In this document: positions 1 to 6,804 of the stretch, piece after piece | How the letters are laid out: every line of letters begins with the position of its first letter | How positions within the stretch are numbered: position 1 is the first letter of the stretch | Source of the DNA: Faeciplasma avium | GTDB taxonomy: Bacteria > Bacillota > Clostridia > Oscillospirales > Ruminococcaceae | Direction: 5' to 3' | Assembly (NCBI GenBank): GCA_018713505.1 | Contig: DVOL01000004.1 | Span: 1 to 15,499, forward strand | DNA length: 15,499 nt | Notes under the pieces: generated by a model | What the model saw: only the letters and a program-made list of their open reading frames with translations | Database searches by the model: none | What the model was told of the DNA's origin: nothing | Program-made: the position numbers and the translations under genes

Positions 1-1
1 A

Positions 2-55
2 AGGCATGAGAGAAATCTTGTCAGGCTTGCTATGAGCAAGGAGGCGTCGGGATGA
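2..55 (+). CDS. Possible 3' end of an upstream gene (partial)
   Basis: The frame that ends in TGA at 53-55 is open to the left edge and would encode about 17 C-terminal residues ending in MSKEASG. Its stop overlaps the potD-like start as ATGA, the usual arrangement of translationally coupled genes. PotD-type genes commonly follow the PotB/PotC permease genes, so a PotC permease tail is the natural guess. The residues themselves are too few to recognise a family, and another frame is also open up to a TGA at 33-35. The assignment rests on context only. Confidence 0.3.
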   Translation, partial: RHERNLVRLAMSKEASG

Positions 56-1314
56 TGAGGATTAAAAAGCTTTTGGCGCTTGTCCTGTCCGCCGTTATAG
101 CCATGTCCTTAATATCCTCATGCAAAAGCGAGGATGACGGCGTGAACAGCGTTATAGGCTCCTACTCAAGCCTTGACCCGGAGCTTCTTTCCGACTATGA
201 TTACACAAGGTATAAGGGTCAGGACCTTGTTTTAAATGTCGCCAACTGGGGCGAGTATATGTCCCTAAACGAGCCTGAGATGCTTGATGTAAACGAAGCC
301 TTCGAGCGGCTCACGGGGATAACCGTGAACTACAACACTGTCGCCACAAACGAGGCTCTTTACTCAAAGCTGAAGTCCGGCGGTGCCGCATACGACATCA
401 TCATCCCGAGCGATTACATGATATCCAAGATGATTAGCGAGGGTATGCTCCAAAAGCTCAACTTTGATAATATACCCAACTTCAAGAATATCCTGCCGGA
501 ATATGTAAACCCAGTCTATGACCCCGAGAACGAATACTCCGTTCCCTATCTTTGGGGTATGGTCGTCATCATCTACAACACGACAATGGTAGACGAGGAG
601 ATAACCTCCTGGGCGTCGCTGTGGGACGAAAAATACACAAACAACATCCTCATGTTCAACAACCCAAGGGACGCCTTCGGAATAGCCCAGAAATATCTCG
701 GCTTCTCGCAGAACACCGAGGACAGCGACGAGCTTTTACAGTGCATGAGGCTCCTAGAAAGCCAGAAGGAGATTGTCCAGGGCTATGTAATGGACGAAAT
801 CTTTGACAAGATGGAGGGCGGCTCCGCCGCTATCGCTCCCTACTACGCAGGAGACGCCGTTACGATGATGGATGACAATCCCGACCTCTACTACTGCATC
901 CCTGAGGAGGGCACCAACCTCTTTGTCGACGCTATATGCATCCCCACCACCGCAGAGAACAAGGAGCTTGCCGAGATGTATATAAACTTTCTGTGCGAGC
1001 CTGAGGTTGCTCTTGCAAACTGCGAATACACCGGCTATTCCACACCAAACGGAGCCGCCTTTGAGCTTCTTGACGAAGAGGTAAGGACAAACCCGCTGCA
1101 ATATCCGTCAGCCGAGTATCTTGAGTCAAACACCGAGACCTTTATAAATCTCTCCGATGAGGCAAACGCCGAGATGCAAAGCCTCTGGAATCAGCTCAAG
1201 ATTGGAAACTCCAGCCCGTGGCTTGTACCGATATTCCTCGTTCTTCTCATAGCGGCGACGATATTCGTAAATGTCTACCGTGCAAGAAAGAAGCAGCGTA
1301 GCGAGCATCTGTAG
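52..1314 (+). CDS. potD: PotD-like spermidine/putrescine-binding lipoprotein with a C-terminal membrane segment
   Basis: Extracellular substrate-binding component of a polyamine-type ABC importer. The 420-residue product has a lipoprotein signal (KK near the N-terminus, hydrophobic core, lipobox ISSC with Cys24), then a periplasmic-binding fold of the PotD/PotF family: NWGEY near residue 67, the PSDYM segment near 122, and a VPYLWG segment near 165. AAGGAGG at 38-44 lies 7 bases before the ATG at 52; a second ATG follows at once. Unusually, the protein ends in a hydrophobic stretch (about residues 390-408, WLVPIFLVLLIAAT) followed by a basic tail (RARKKQR), which predicts a C-terminal transmembrane anchor in addition to the lipid anchor. 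The permease and ATPase genes would lie upstream of the window. Polyamine specificity is inferred from family resemblance; iron or other organic cations are possible. A 57-base gap separates it from prs. Confidence 0.88.
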   Translation: MMRIKKLLALVLSAVIAMSLISSCKSEDDGVNSVIGSYSSLDPELLSDYDYTRYKGQDLVLNVANWGEYMSLNEPEMLDVNEAFERLTGITVNYNTVATNEALYSKLKSGGAAYDIIIPSDYMISKMISEGMLQKLNFDNIPNFKNILPEYVNPVYDPENEYSVPYLWGMVVIIYNTTMVDEEITSWASLWDEKYTNNILMFNNPRDAFGIAQKYLGFSQNTEDSDELLQCMRLLESQKEIVQGYVMDEIFDKMEGGSAAIAPYYAGDAVTMMDDNPDLYYCIPEEGTNLFVDAICIPTTAENKELAEMYINFLCEPEVALANCEYTGYSTPNGAAFELLDEEVRTNPLQYPSAEYLESNTETFINLSDEANAEMQSLWNQLKIGNSSPWLVPIFLVLLIAATIFVNVYRARKKQRSEHL

Positions 1315-1371
1315 CTGTGAGGCGTAAGCCTCTTGAATACCTGAAAATGTTTGTATTGGAGGAGTATTATT

Positions 1372-2535
1372 ATGTCAAGTCTGTCAAAGCTAAAAACGAC
1401 CGCACAGGTTTTTAATCCTGCGGTGAGCGTTGCTCCGCTCGGCATTATCGCCATGGACGGTGCAAAGGAGCTTGGAAACAGGATTAACGACTATCTCGTG
1501 ATGTGGGCAAAGCAGTCTGGTCAGGATGTCGACACCTTTCTTATACCCTGCAGCTGTCCCAGATTTCAGTCGGGAGACGCTAAGGCGCTAATCCAGAAAA
1601 CGGTGAGAGGCTATGATTTGTTCATAGTCTGCGACACGGGGAACTATTCCTGCACCTATCCCCTTTTCGGACACACAAACCATATGTCTCCTGACGACCA
1701 CTATCAGGATCTAAAGAGGATAATCCAGGCTGCGGGGGGCAAGGCTCACAGAATCAATGTAATCATGCCGGTGCTGTACGGCGGGAGACAGCACAGAAGA
1801 AACTACCGTGAGTCCCTAGACTGTGCCATGATGCTTCAGGAGCTTCAGTCCATCGGCGTTTCAAACCTTCTTACCTTTGACGCTCACGACCCAAGAGTCC
1901 AAAATGCGGTCCCCCTAATGGGCTTTGACAATATTATACCCTCCTACCAGGTGCTGAAGGCGCTTTTCAAGGCGTTTTCCGACCTTCATGTCGACAAAAA
2001 TCATTTCATGGTGGTCTCCCCGGACGAGGGAGCGATGGGAAGAAATATGTACTATGCCTCTGCCATGGAGGTCGACCTCGGTATGTTCTACAAGAGAAGG
2101 GACTACGCCACGATTATCAACGGCAGAAACCCGATTGTTGCTCACGAATACCTTGGCAACAATGTCAAAAATATGGACATATTCATTGCCGACGATATAA
2201 TCGCCTCGGGAGAATCAATGCTTGATATAGCTTACGAGCTTAAAAAGAGGGACGCAAAAAAGATTATCGCCTACGCCACCTACTGCCTGTTTACCTCCGG
2301 CTTCCAGAAGCTTGACGAGGCGTACAAAAGCGGTATCATAGACGGCGTATTCGGAACAAATCTGACATATATCCCCGATGAGCTAAAGAGCAGGGAATGG
2401 TTCCACATTGTAGACTGCTCTAAGTATGTCTCCTATTTCGTGGCTGCGCTGAATCACGATATGTCTATAAGCGAGATATTAGACCCTCATGAAAAAATAA
2501 GGACTCTGCTTGACTCCCACTCTGTTACTGCCTGA
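1372..2535 (+). CDS. prs: Ribose-phosphate pyrophosphokinase, long divergent type
   Basis: Makes PRPP from ribose 5-phosphate and ATP in the cytoplasm, for nucleotide, histidine, tryptophan and NAD synthesis. I start at the ATG at 1372 because GGAGGAG (1358-1364) sits 7 bases before it; the frame extends further upstream but has no better site. The 387-residue product is about 70 longer than the usual 310-320. Recognisable landmarks: a GGRQHRR segment (R139, Q140, H141) in place of the usual YARQDRK, DAHD at 170-173 in place of DLH, a SPDEGAMGR segment, the conserved KRR at 241-243, and the PRPP loop DDIIASGES from 274, where the classical enzymes have DDxxDTAGT. Order and spacing match the PRPP synthetase fold, and related long versions occur in clostridia. 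Activity is likely, but the altered loops leave some room for a related phosphoribosyl function. No convincing terminator follows. Confidence 0.85.
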   Translation: MSSLSKLKTTAQVFNPAVSVAPLGIIAMDGAKELGNRINDYLVMWAKQSGQDVDTFLIPCSCPRFQSGDAKALIQKTVRGYDLFIVCDTGNYSCTYPLFGHTNHMSPDDHYQDLKRIIQAAGGKAHRINVIMPVLYGGRQHRRNYRESLDCAMMLQELQSIGVSNLLTFDAHDPRVQNAVPLMGFDNIIPSYQVLKALFKAFSDLHVDKNHFMVVSPDEGAMGRNMYYASAMEVDLGMFYKRRDYATIINGRNPIVAHEYLGNNVKNMDIFIADDIIASGESMLDIAYELKKRDAKKIIAYATYCLFTSGFQKLDEAYKSGIIDGVFGTNLTYIPDELKSREWFHIVDCSKYVSYFVAALNHDMSISEILDPHEKIRTLLDSHSVTA

Positions 2536-2585
2536 AAGGTTTGCAGTCCTGTAATCCGGCAATAGCTTTAAATAATGCATTTTTA

Positions 2586-2673
2586 AGGGCTCCTCTTCAT
2601 ACATTTCTCATAGGAAAGCATGTACACCACCCGTCAAGGCTTATTCCCACGAGAAATAAAGAAGAGGAGCTTT
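2586..2673 (+). promoter_or_regulatory. Structured leader that can sequester the ATPase ribosome binding site
   Basis: The 142-base gap before the ATPase gene holds an extended imperfect hairpin. The outer stem pairs 2586-2598 with 2661-2673 (13 pairs, of which 2 are G-U); its core GCTCCTCTTC/GAAGAGGAGC is a perfect 10-bp inverted repeat. After a small internal loop, a second perfect 7-bp stem pairs 2603-2609 (ATTTCTC) with 2651-2657 (GAGAAAT), and short further pairings are possible toward the tip. The 3' outer arm contains the GAGGAG Shine-Dalgarno (2664-2669) of the ATPase gene, so folding would hide it. Pairing was worked out by eye; the regulatory role is an inference. It does not match any riboswitch consensus I can recall. 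Confidence 0.5.
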
Positions 2674-2677
2674 ACAA

Positions 2678-5206
2678 ATGTATAACAAAGACGATGATTT
2701 GATAAGCGGTCTTTCCGACCTTGAGGCAAGGGAAAGGCTGGAGGAATACGGCAAAAACTCCCTCGAGGCGGGAAAGCGGCAGACCGCCTTTTCCATCCTT
2801 TTAGACCAGTTTAAGGACGCCATGGTGCTTGTTCTTCTTGCGGCAACTCTGATTTCTGCGTTGATGGGCGAGATATACGACGCTGTAACCATCATAATCA
2901 TAGTCCTTTTGGACGCTGTTTTGGGATTTGCACAGGAGTACAGGACGGAAAAAACCGTCGAGGAGCTAAAAAAGCTGACATCTCCTAGCGCAAGAGTATT
3001 AAGAAACGGCGTAAAAAGGAGTATACCTGCTAGCCTTATTGTCCCCGGAGACATCATCTACATAGAGTCGGGAGACAGAATACCCTGCGACGGCGAAATC
3101 CTCTCTGAGACCGGGCTTTGGTGCGATGAATCAATTCTTACAGGCGAGTCGGAGTCGGTAAGAAAAAAGACCGGCGAGGTCTACATGGGCTCGTCGGCGG
3201 TAAGGGGCAGGGCTGTTATCAAATGTCTTAAAACCGGCATGTCGACAAGAATGGGTCAGATGTCAAGGATGATAGAGCAGGCTGGAAGGGACAAAACCCC
3301 TCTTGAAAGAAAGCTAGCCTCTCTTGGAAGGACGCTCTGCGTAATCTGCGCCTTTGTCTGCGTAATTGTAACCGTGGCAGGAATACTGAGGGGTGAGCCT
3401 GTCTTTAATATGCTGATGACGGGAATTACAATAGCAATTGCCGCCATCCCCGAGGGACTTCCGGCTACGGTGACAATAGCTCTTGCCCTCGCCGTAAGGA
3501 GGATGCTAAGAAAAAATGCGCTTGTACACAAGCTCCACAGCGTAGAAACTCTTGGATGTACTACGGTAATCTGTTCTGACAAGACAGGGACCCTAACGGA
3601 AAACAGGCAGACGGTCACGAGAGTCTATTCTCAGGGATTTGACTACGAGCTTAGCAGCGAAAAGTCATATGACAAAGCCTCGCTCGAGGAGCTTATAAAA
3701 TGTGCGGTTTTATGCAATAACGCAGCTCTTGGCGACGGTGACAGCCAGTCAGACGGAGACCCCACAGAGCTTGCACTTCTCAGGCTCTCTGACCGTCTTG
3801 GCTTTGACAGAAATAATATATCGCTCTCATATAAAAGACTCGGAGAGCAGCCCTTTGAGAGCGAGACAAAGAGAATGTCCGTCACCGTGATGGCAAGGGA
3901 GGGCGCCGTCACCTATATAAAGGGTGCGCCGGATGTAATTTTAAAGGAGTGCAAAAGGATTCTTGGCAAAAACGGAGTCTGCGAGCTTGAAAGAAGCGAT
4001 GCCAAGGAAATAACAAGGCTCTGCGACGAGTATGCAAAAAGGGCGTTAAGGGTATTGGCATTTGAAAAGGTCACCCCCGGAGGAGAAAGGATATTCCTTG
4101 GTCTCACCGGGATGATAGACGCTCCCAGACCCAAGGCTAAAAAATCTGTCGAGACCCTGAAAAAAGCAGGAATAAAGACTGTCATGATAACAGGCGACCA
4201 CAGGCTGACTGCGGAGGCTGTTGCTAAGGAGCTTGGTATTTTGCGTCCGGGAGGCTTGAGCATTTCCAAGCAGGAGCTTGATATAATGTCTGACAGAGAG
4301 CTTTCAAGGGTTATATCAAGAGCCGCTGTATTCTCAAGGGTAGATCCTGCCGACAAGCTTAGAATAGTCAAGGCGTTTCGGAACGCCGGTCACATAGTAG
4401 CCATGACAGGAGACGGCGTAAACGACGCTCCTGCCGTCAAGGACGCCCACATCGGAGCCGCTATGGGACGCTCCGGCACCGACGCCTGCCGTCAGGCTGC
4501 GGACATCATACTTATGGACGATGACTTTTCCACCCTCTGCGAGGCGGTAAGAGAGGGCAGGACCATATACTCAAATATCCGAAAATTCGTTCGGTATCTG
4601 ATATCCTGCAATATCGGCGAGGTTATAGTCATGCTTTTGTCTATAGTCACCGGGCTTCCTGTAATTCTTCTTCCCGCACAGATACTTCTTGTCAACCTTG
4701 CAACAGACGGTCTCCCGGCTATAGCTTTAGGTCTTGAGCCGTCCGAGGGCGAAATCATGAAAAAAAGCCCCAGGGAGTTTCAGGGCAGCTTTTTTGCAAG
4801 GGGCTTAATAAAGAAAATCGTTGTAAGAGGGCTTTTAATAGGAGTCTGCACGCTTTTATGCTTTGCCTACTCGCTCCACATGGGGCTGCCGTTGGAATCA
4901 GCAAGGACCTGCGCTCTTGTAACCCTGATAGCAAGCCAGCTTATCCATGTTTTTGAGTGCCGGAGCGAGGAGCGCTCTGTGTTCAGGCTGAATCCTCTTA
5001 AAAACCTCTATCTGATAGGAGCGGTAGTTATCTCCGCCGCAGTAACAGCCGCCTGCATATACATCCCTGCACTGGCAAGGGCGATAGACACCGTTCCCCT
5101 GTCTTATCCCGAGCTTGCATGGTCGGTGGCGTTTTCAGCCTGCATACCCATAATATCGGGACTTCTTATGCTGATAACAAGAAAAGAAACGGGCAGCCCA
5201 AATTAA
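2678..5206 (+). CDS. P2A-type Ca2+-transporting P-type ATPase
   Basis: Membrane pump that exports Ca2+ (possibly also Mn2+) from the cytoplasm using ATP. The 842-residue product has the full P2A layout: an N-terminal cation-ATPase domain, M1-M2, an actuator domain with TGES at 155-158, M3-M4 with PEGLPA (E259), the phosphorylation site DKTGTLT with D301, a nucleotide-binding domain with KGAPD from K415, the hinge TGDGVNDAPA at 577-586, then M5-M10. By comparison with SERCA, ligands for the transport sites are present: E259 in M4, N645 and E648 in M5, and N673, T676 and D677 in M6. The M8 segment appears to carry Gln where SERCA has Glu908, so one ion rather than two per cycle is possible. GAGGAG at 2664-2669 lies 8 bases before the ATG and inside the leader hairpin. 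The stop falls in the loop of the downstream hairpin. Metal specificity is inferred from motifs. Confidence 0.9.
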   Translation: MYNKDDDLISGLSDLEARERLEEYGKNSLEAGKRQTAFSILLDQFKDAMVLVLLAATLISALMGEIYDAVTIIIIVLLDAVLGFAQEYRTEKTVEELKKLTSPSARVLRNGVKRSIPASLIVPGDIIYIESGDRIPCDGEILSETGLWCDESILTGESESVRKKTGEVYMGSSAVRGRAVIKCLKTGMSTRMGQMSRMIEQAGRDKTPLERKLASLGRTLCVICAFVCVIVTVAGILRGEPVFNMLMTGITIAIAAIPEGLPATVTIALALAVRRMLRKNALVHKLHSVETLGCTTVICSDKTGTLTENRQTVTRVYSQGFDYELSSEKSYDKASLEELIKCAVLCNNAALGDGDSQSDGDPTELALLRLSDRLGFDRNNISLSYKRLGEQPFESETKRMSVTVMAREGAVTYIKGAPDVILKECKRILGKNGVCELERSDAKEITRLCDEYAKRALRVLAFEKVTPGGERIFLGLTGMIDAPRPKAKKSVETLKKAGIKTVMITGDHRLTAEAVAKELGILRPGGLSISKQELDIMSDRELSRVISRAAVFSRVDPADKLRIVKAFRNAGHIVAMTGDGVNDAPAVKDAHIGAAMGRSGTDACRQAADIILMDDDFSTLCEAVREGRTIYSNIRKFVRYLISCNIGEVIVMLLSIVTGLPVILLPAQILLVNLATDGLPAIALGLEPSEGEIMKKSPREFQGSFFARGLIKKIVVRGLLIGVCTLLCFAYSLHMGLPLESARTCALVTLIASQLIHVFECRSEERSVFRLNPLKNLYLIGAVVISAAVTAACIYIPALARAIDTVPLSYPELAWSVAFSACIPIISGLLMLITRKETGSPN

Positions 5207-5216
5207 GGACTGCCCG
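5178..5216 (-). terminator. Rho-independent terminator for the esterase gene, at the convergent junction
   Basis: CGGGCAG (5190-5196) and CTGCCCG (5210-5216) form a perfect 7-bp stem with a 13-base loop. Read on the - strand it is followed by the T-rich tract TTTCTTTTCTT, the classic form, and it lies about 20 bases beyond the esterase stop. On the + strand the same hairpin overlaps the end of the ATPase coding region, with the stop codon in the loop, but lacks a T tract. It may still act weakly in both directions. Confidence 0.75.
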
Positions 5217-5237
5217 AGACTGTTAAATAATGATATT

Positions 5238-6200
5238 TTATCTGGTAAAGGCTACATGGGAGAAGTTGTAGAAGCCAAGGTGCCAGATGCCAAAATCATG
5301 TCCGCCGGAGCGGGTATGCCAGGTGAAGTTCTTGTTGCTGAGCTTGTCGCACAGCTCAAGGAGCTGAGGCTCAAGGTCCTCGCCCTCGCCCTTGGCGTCC
5401 TTAATGCCCATCGCATTTGTGTGGCTGGCTATCGCAACGCCGTCGTCAAGTCCGCAGATGTTATAGAAATACTTGATGTCGTAATCCTCGAACTTATCGT
5501 CTGAGAGCCTGGTAGCTATGTCAGAGGCGCTGTAGGTGGTAGGGCAGGAGCTGAATGCTCCAAAGTAGCTGAACAGGTCAAGGCACTCACAAAGGGCGAT
5601 GTTTGTCGTCTGCATACCGCCCATAGAAAGTCCCGCACAGGCTCTGTGGTCCCTTGCGGCAGTTATGTCATAGCCCTCGGAGTAATCGGCATAGGTGGCG
5701 TAGTGCTCGTCTATGTAGGGAATAAGGTCGTTTCTTAGCTCCTGGCCGAAAAGATAGAAGCCTTGGATATTGTCAAAGGAGGTGTTATGGCAGTCCTTTG
5801 TCGACCTTCCGTTGGGGGTGACGATGATAAACGGCTCAACACCCTCGTTAAGAATCATATTGTCGGCAATCTTCTTGACCTCGCTGTTGTTGTCGGTCAT
5901 AGCCCATTCCCAAAGGTCTCCGCCGACGCCGTGAAGCAGGAACATTACATTGTACTGCTTGCTCTCGTCATAGTCCGGCGGGAGATAGATGCATGCCTCC
6001 TTCTCAAACTCGCTCATATCTCCGGCGTAGTCCTTGGTGGGATAGAAGAAATGCTCTACGGTTCCTCCGTTGTCGACAGCCTTTCTTGCCTCGCTGGGAA
6101 TCTCGTCGACAAACTCGACCTTGCCCGAGCAGCCGGTAAGACCGGCAGTAAGCGTCATGCCCATAAGGCAAAACATAAGTATGCGCTTGAATATTCTCAT
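5238..6200 (-). CDS. Secreted esterase-family lipoprotein (esterase D / CE1-like alpha/beta hydrolase)
   Basis: The 320-residue product starts with a lipoprotein signal peptide (lipobox LTGC, Cys24) and continues as an alpha/beta hydrolase of the putative-esterase family that includes feruloyl and acetylxylan esterases. Visible features are an LPPDYD segment near 73, the oxyanion LLHGVGG near 88-94, the nucleophile elbow GLSMGG with Ser192, an acid candidate in CGLDDG (Asp252/253), and the catalytic His in GGHDFG (His301). It should therefore sit outside the cell on a lipid anchor and cleave ester bonds; plant cell-wall esters are a plausible substrate in a gut anaerobe, but nothing here proves it. 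AAAGGAG (6210-6216) overlaps the stop of the MarR gene, whose end is only 14 bases upstream, so the two form an operon and MarR may control this enzyme. A terminator follows. Confidence 0.82.
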   Translation of the reverse strand: MRIFKRILMFCLMGMTLTAGLTGCSGKVEFVDEIPSEARKAVDNGGTVEHFFYPTKDYAGDMSEFEKEACIYLPPDYDESKQYNVMFLLHGVGGDLWEWAMTDNNSEVKKIADNMILNEGVEPFIIVTPNGRSTKDCHNTSFDNIQGFYLFGQELRNDLIPYIDEHYATYADYSEGYDITAARDHRACAGLSMGGMQTTNIALCECLDLFSYFGAFSSCPTTYSASDIATRLSDDKFEDYDIKYFYNICGLDDGVAIASHTNAMGIKDAKGEGEDLEPQLLELCDKLSNKNFTWHTRSGGHDFGIWHLGFYNFSHVAFTR

Positions 6201-6214
6201 CTTAAAAATCTCCT

Positions 6215-6685
6215 TTACAGCCCCTGATTTTTCTGATCGCTGACAGCCTGATTGTACATATTGGCAAGGTTCTTCCCCGCCCTGTCAAGCAGCTCCATAA
6301 ACAGCTTTTTCTCATCCTCCGAGAAGTTTAAAAGACATTCGCTCTCCACGCTGTCGACAATCTTCTCGACCTCCTCAGCCATCGCCTTTCCCGATTCAGT
6401 AAGATATACTGCGTATGCCCTTTTCCCTCCTGATACATGGGCAGTCTCCCTCCTGATAAGGCCTCTTTTATCCATATTTCCCAGGATAATGGTCATTGTG
6501 GCAGGCTCGACATGGCACCTCTGTGCAAGATCCTTCTGAAGATACCCCTCCCTTTCCAGGAGTGCCTCGAGAACCTTCGGCTGTCCGTCAGAAAGATTCA
6601 GCTTAGCAAAGTAGCTTCGGCAAACCTTCCTGTGAGCGTTCGAGGTATAAATCAGCGACTTATGTAGTTTATTCGTGCTTTCCAT
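6215..6685 (-). CDS. MarR-family transcriptional regulator
   Basis: The 156-residue product has the size and layout of a MarR dimeric winged-helix repressor: an N-terminal dimerisation helix, the helix-turn-helix around residues 49-72 (LQKDLAQRCHVEPATMT), a basic wing around 75-95 (RGLIRRE ... GGKRAYAVYLT), and a C-terminal helix pair. It probably binds DNA as a dimer and responds to a small ligand. It is the first gene of a two-gene operon with the esterase lipoprotein. GGAGGTG (6697-6703) precedes the ATG by 11 bases. A sigma-A promoter with a 20-bp palindrome over its -10 element lies directly upstream, which predicts autoregulation. The ligand and any targets elsewhere cannot be read from the sequence. 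Confidence 0.88.
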   Translation of the reverse strand: MESTNKLHKSLIYTSNAHRKVCRSYFAKLNLSDGQPKVLEALLEREGYLQKDLAQRCHVEPATMTIILGNMDKRGLIRRETAHVSGGKRAYAVYLTESGKAMAEEVEKIVDSVESECLLNFSEDEKKLFMELLDRAGKNLANMYNQAVSDQKNQGL

Positions 6686-6705
6686 TTCCCCACAGACACC
6701 TCCAT

Positions 6706-6725
6706 ATAATTATCATTCTAATTAT
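6706..6725. promoter_or_regulatory. Candidate MarR operator (palindrome)
   Basis: ATAATTA (6706-6712) and TAATTAT (6719-6725) form a perfect 7-bp inverted repeat with a 6-base spacer, 20 bp in total. That is the size and A/T character of typical MarR operators. It overlaps the -10 element of the marR promoter and extends over the expected start site, the position expected for an autorepressor. Binding is inferred, not shown. Confidence 0.55.
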
Positions 6726-6749
6726 TGCACAAAACTAACCGCTTGTCAA
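6721..6749 (-). promoter_or_regulatory. Sigma-A promoter of the marR-esterase operon
   Basis: On the - strand a perfect -35 TTGACA (complement of 6744-6749) is followed after exactly 17 bases by AATAAT (complement of 6721-6726), a 5/6 match to the -10 consensus. The start site would lie about 15-25 bases upstream of the ribosome binding site. This is the best promoter in the window. Confidence 0.8.
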
Positions 6750-6756
6750 TACAAAT

Positions 6757-6800
6757 TTAATAAATGTAAGGAGTATACACTATGATTAATAAATGTGAGG
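6757..6800 (+). repeat. Two near-identical 15-bp direct repeats
   Basis: TTAATAAATGTAAGG (6757-6771) and TTAATAAATGTGAGG (6786-6800) differ at one base and start 29 bases apart. They fill most of the gap between the marR promoter and the end of the COG2509 gene. Their role is unknown: they could be a binding site or a small local duplication. Confidence 0.55.
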
Positions 6801-6804
6801 CTTA

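Noticed and set aside
1319..1332. GAGGC-GTAA-GCCTC hairpin between potD and prs as a terminator
   Set aside because: Only 5 bp and no T tract follows; it may be a minor transcript hairpin but does not support a terminator call.
2586..2673. yybP-ykoY manganese riboswitch before the ATPase
   Set aside because: This was considered because such elements precede some cation ATPases, but the conserved GGGGAGUA core is missing and the pairing scheme is different.
5763..6227. A 154-codon + strand frame antisense to the esterase gene
   Set aside because: It lies wholly opposite a gene with an intact catalytic triad, signal peptide and ribosome binding site; its product shows no recognisable motif.
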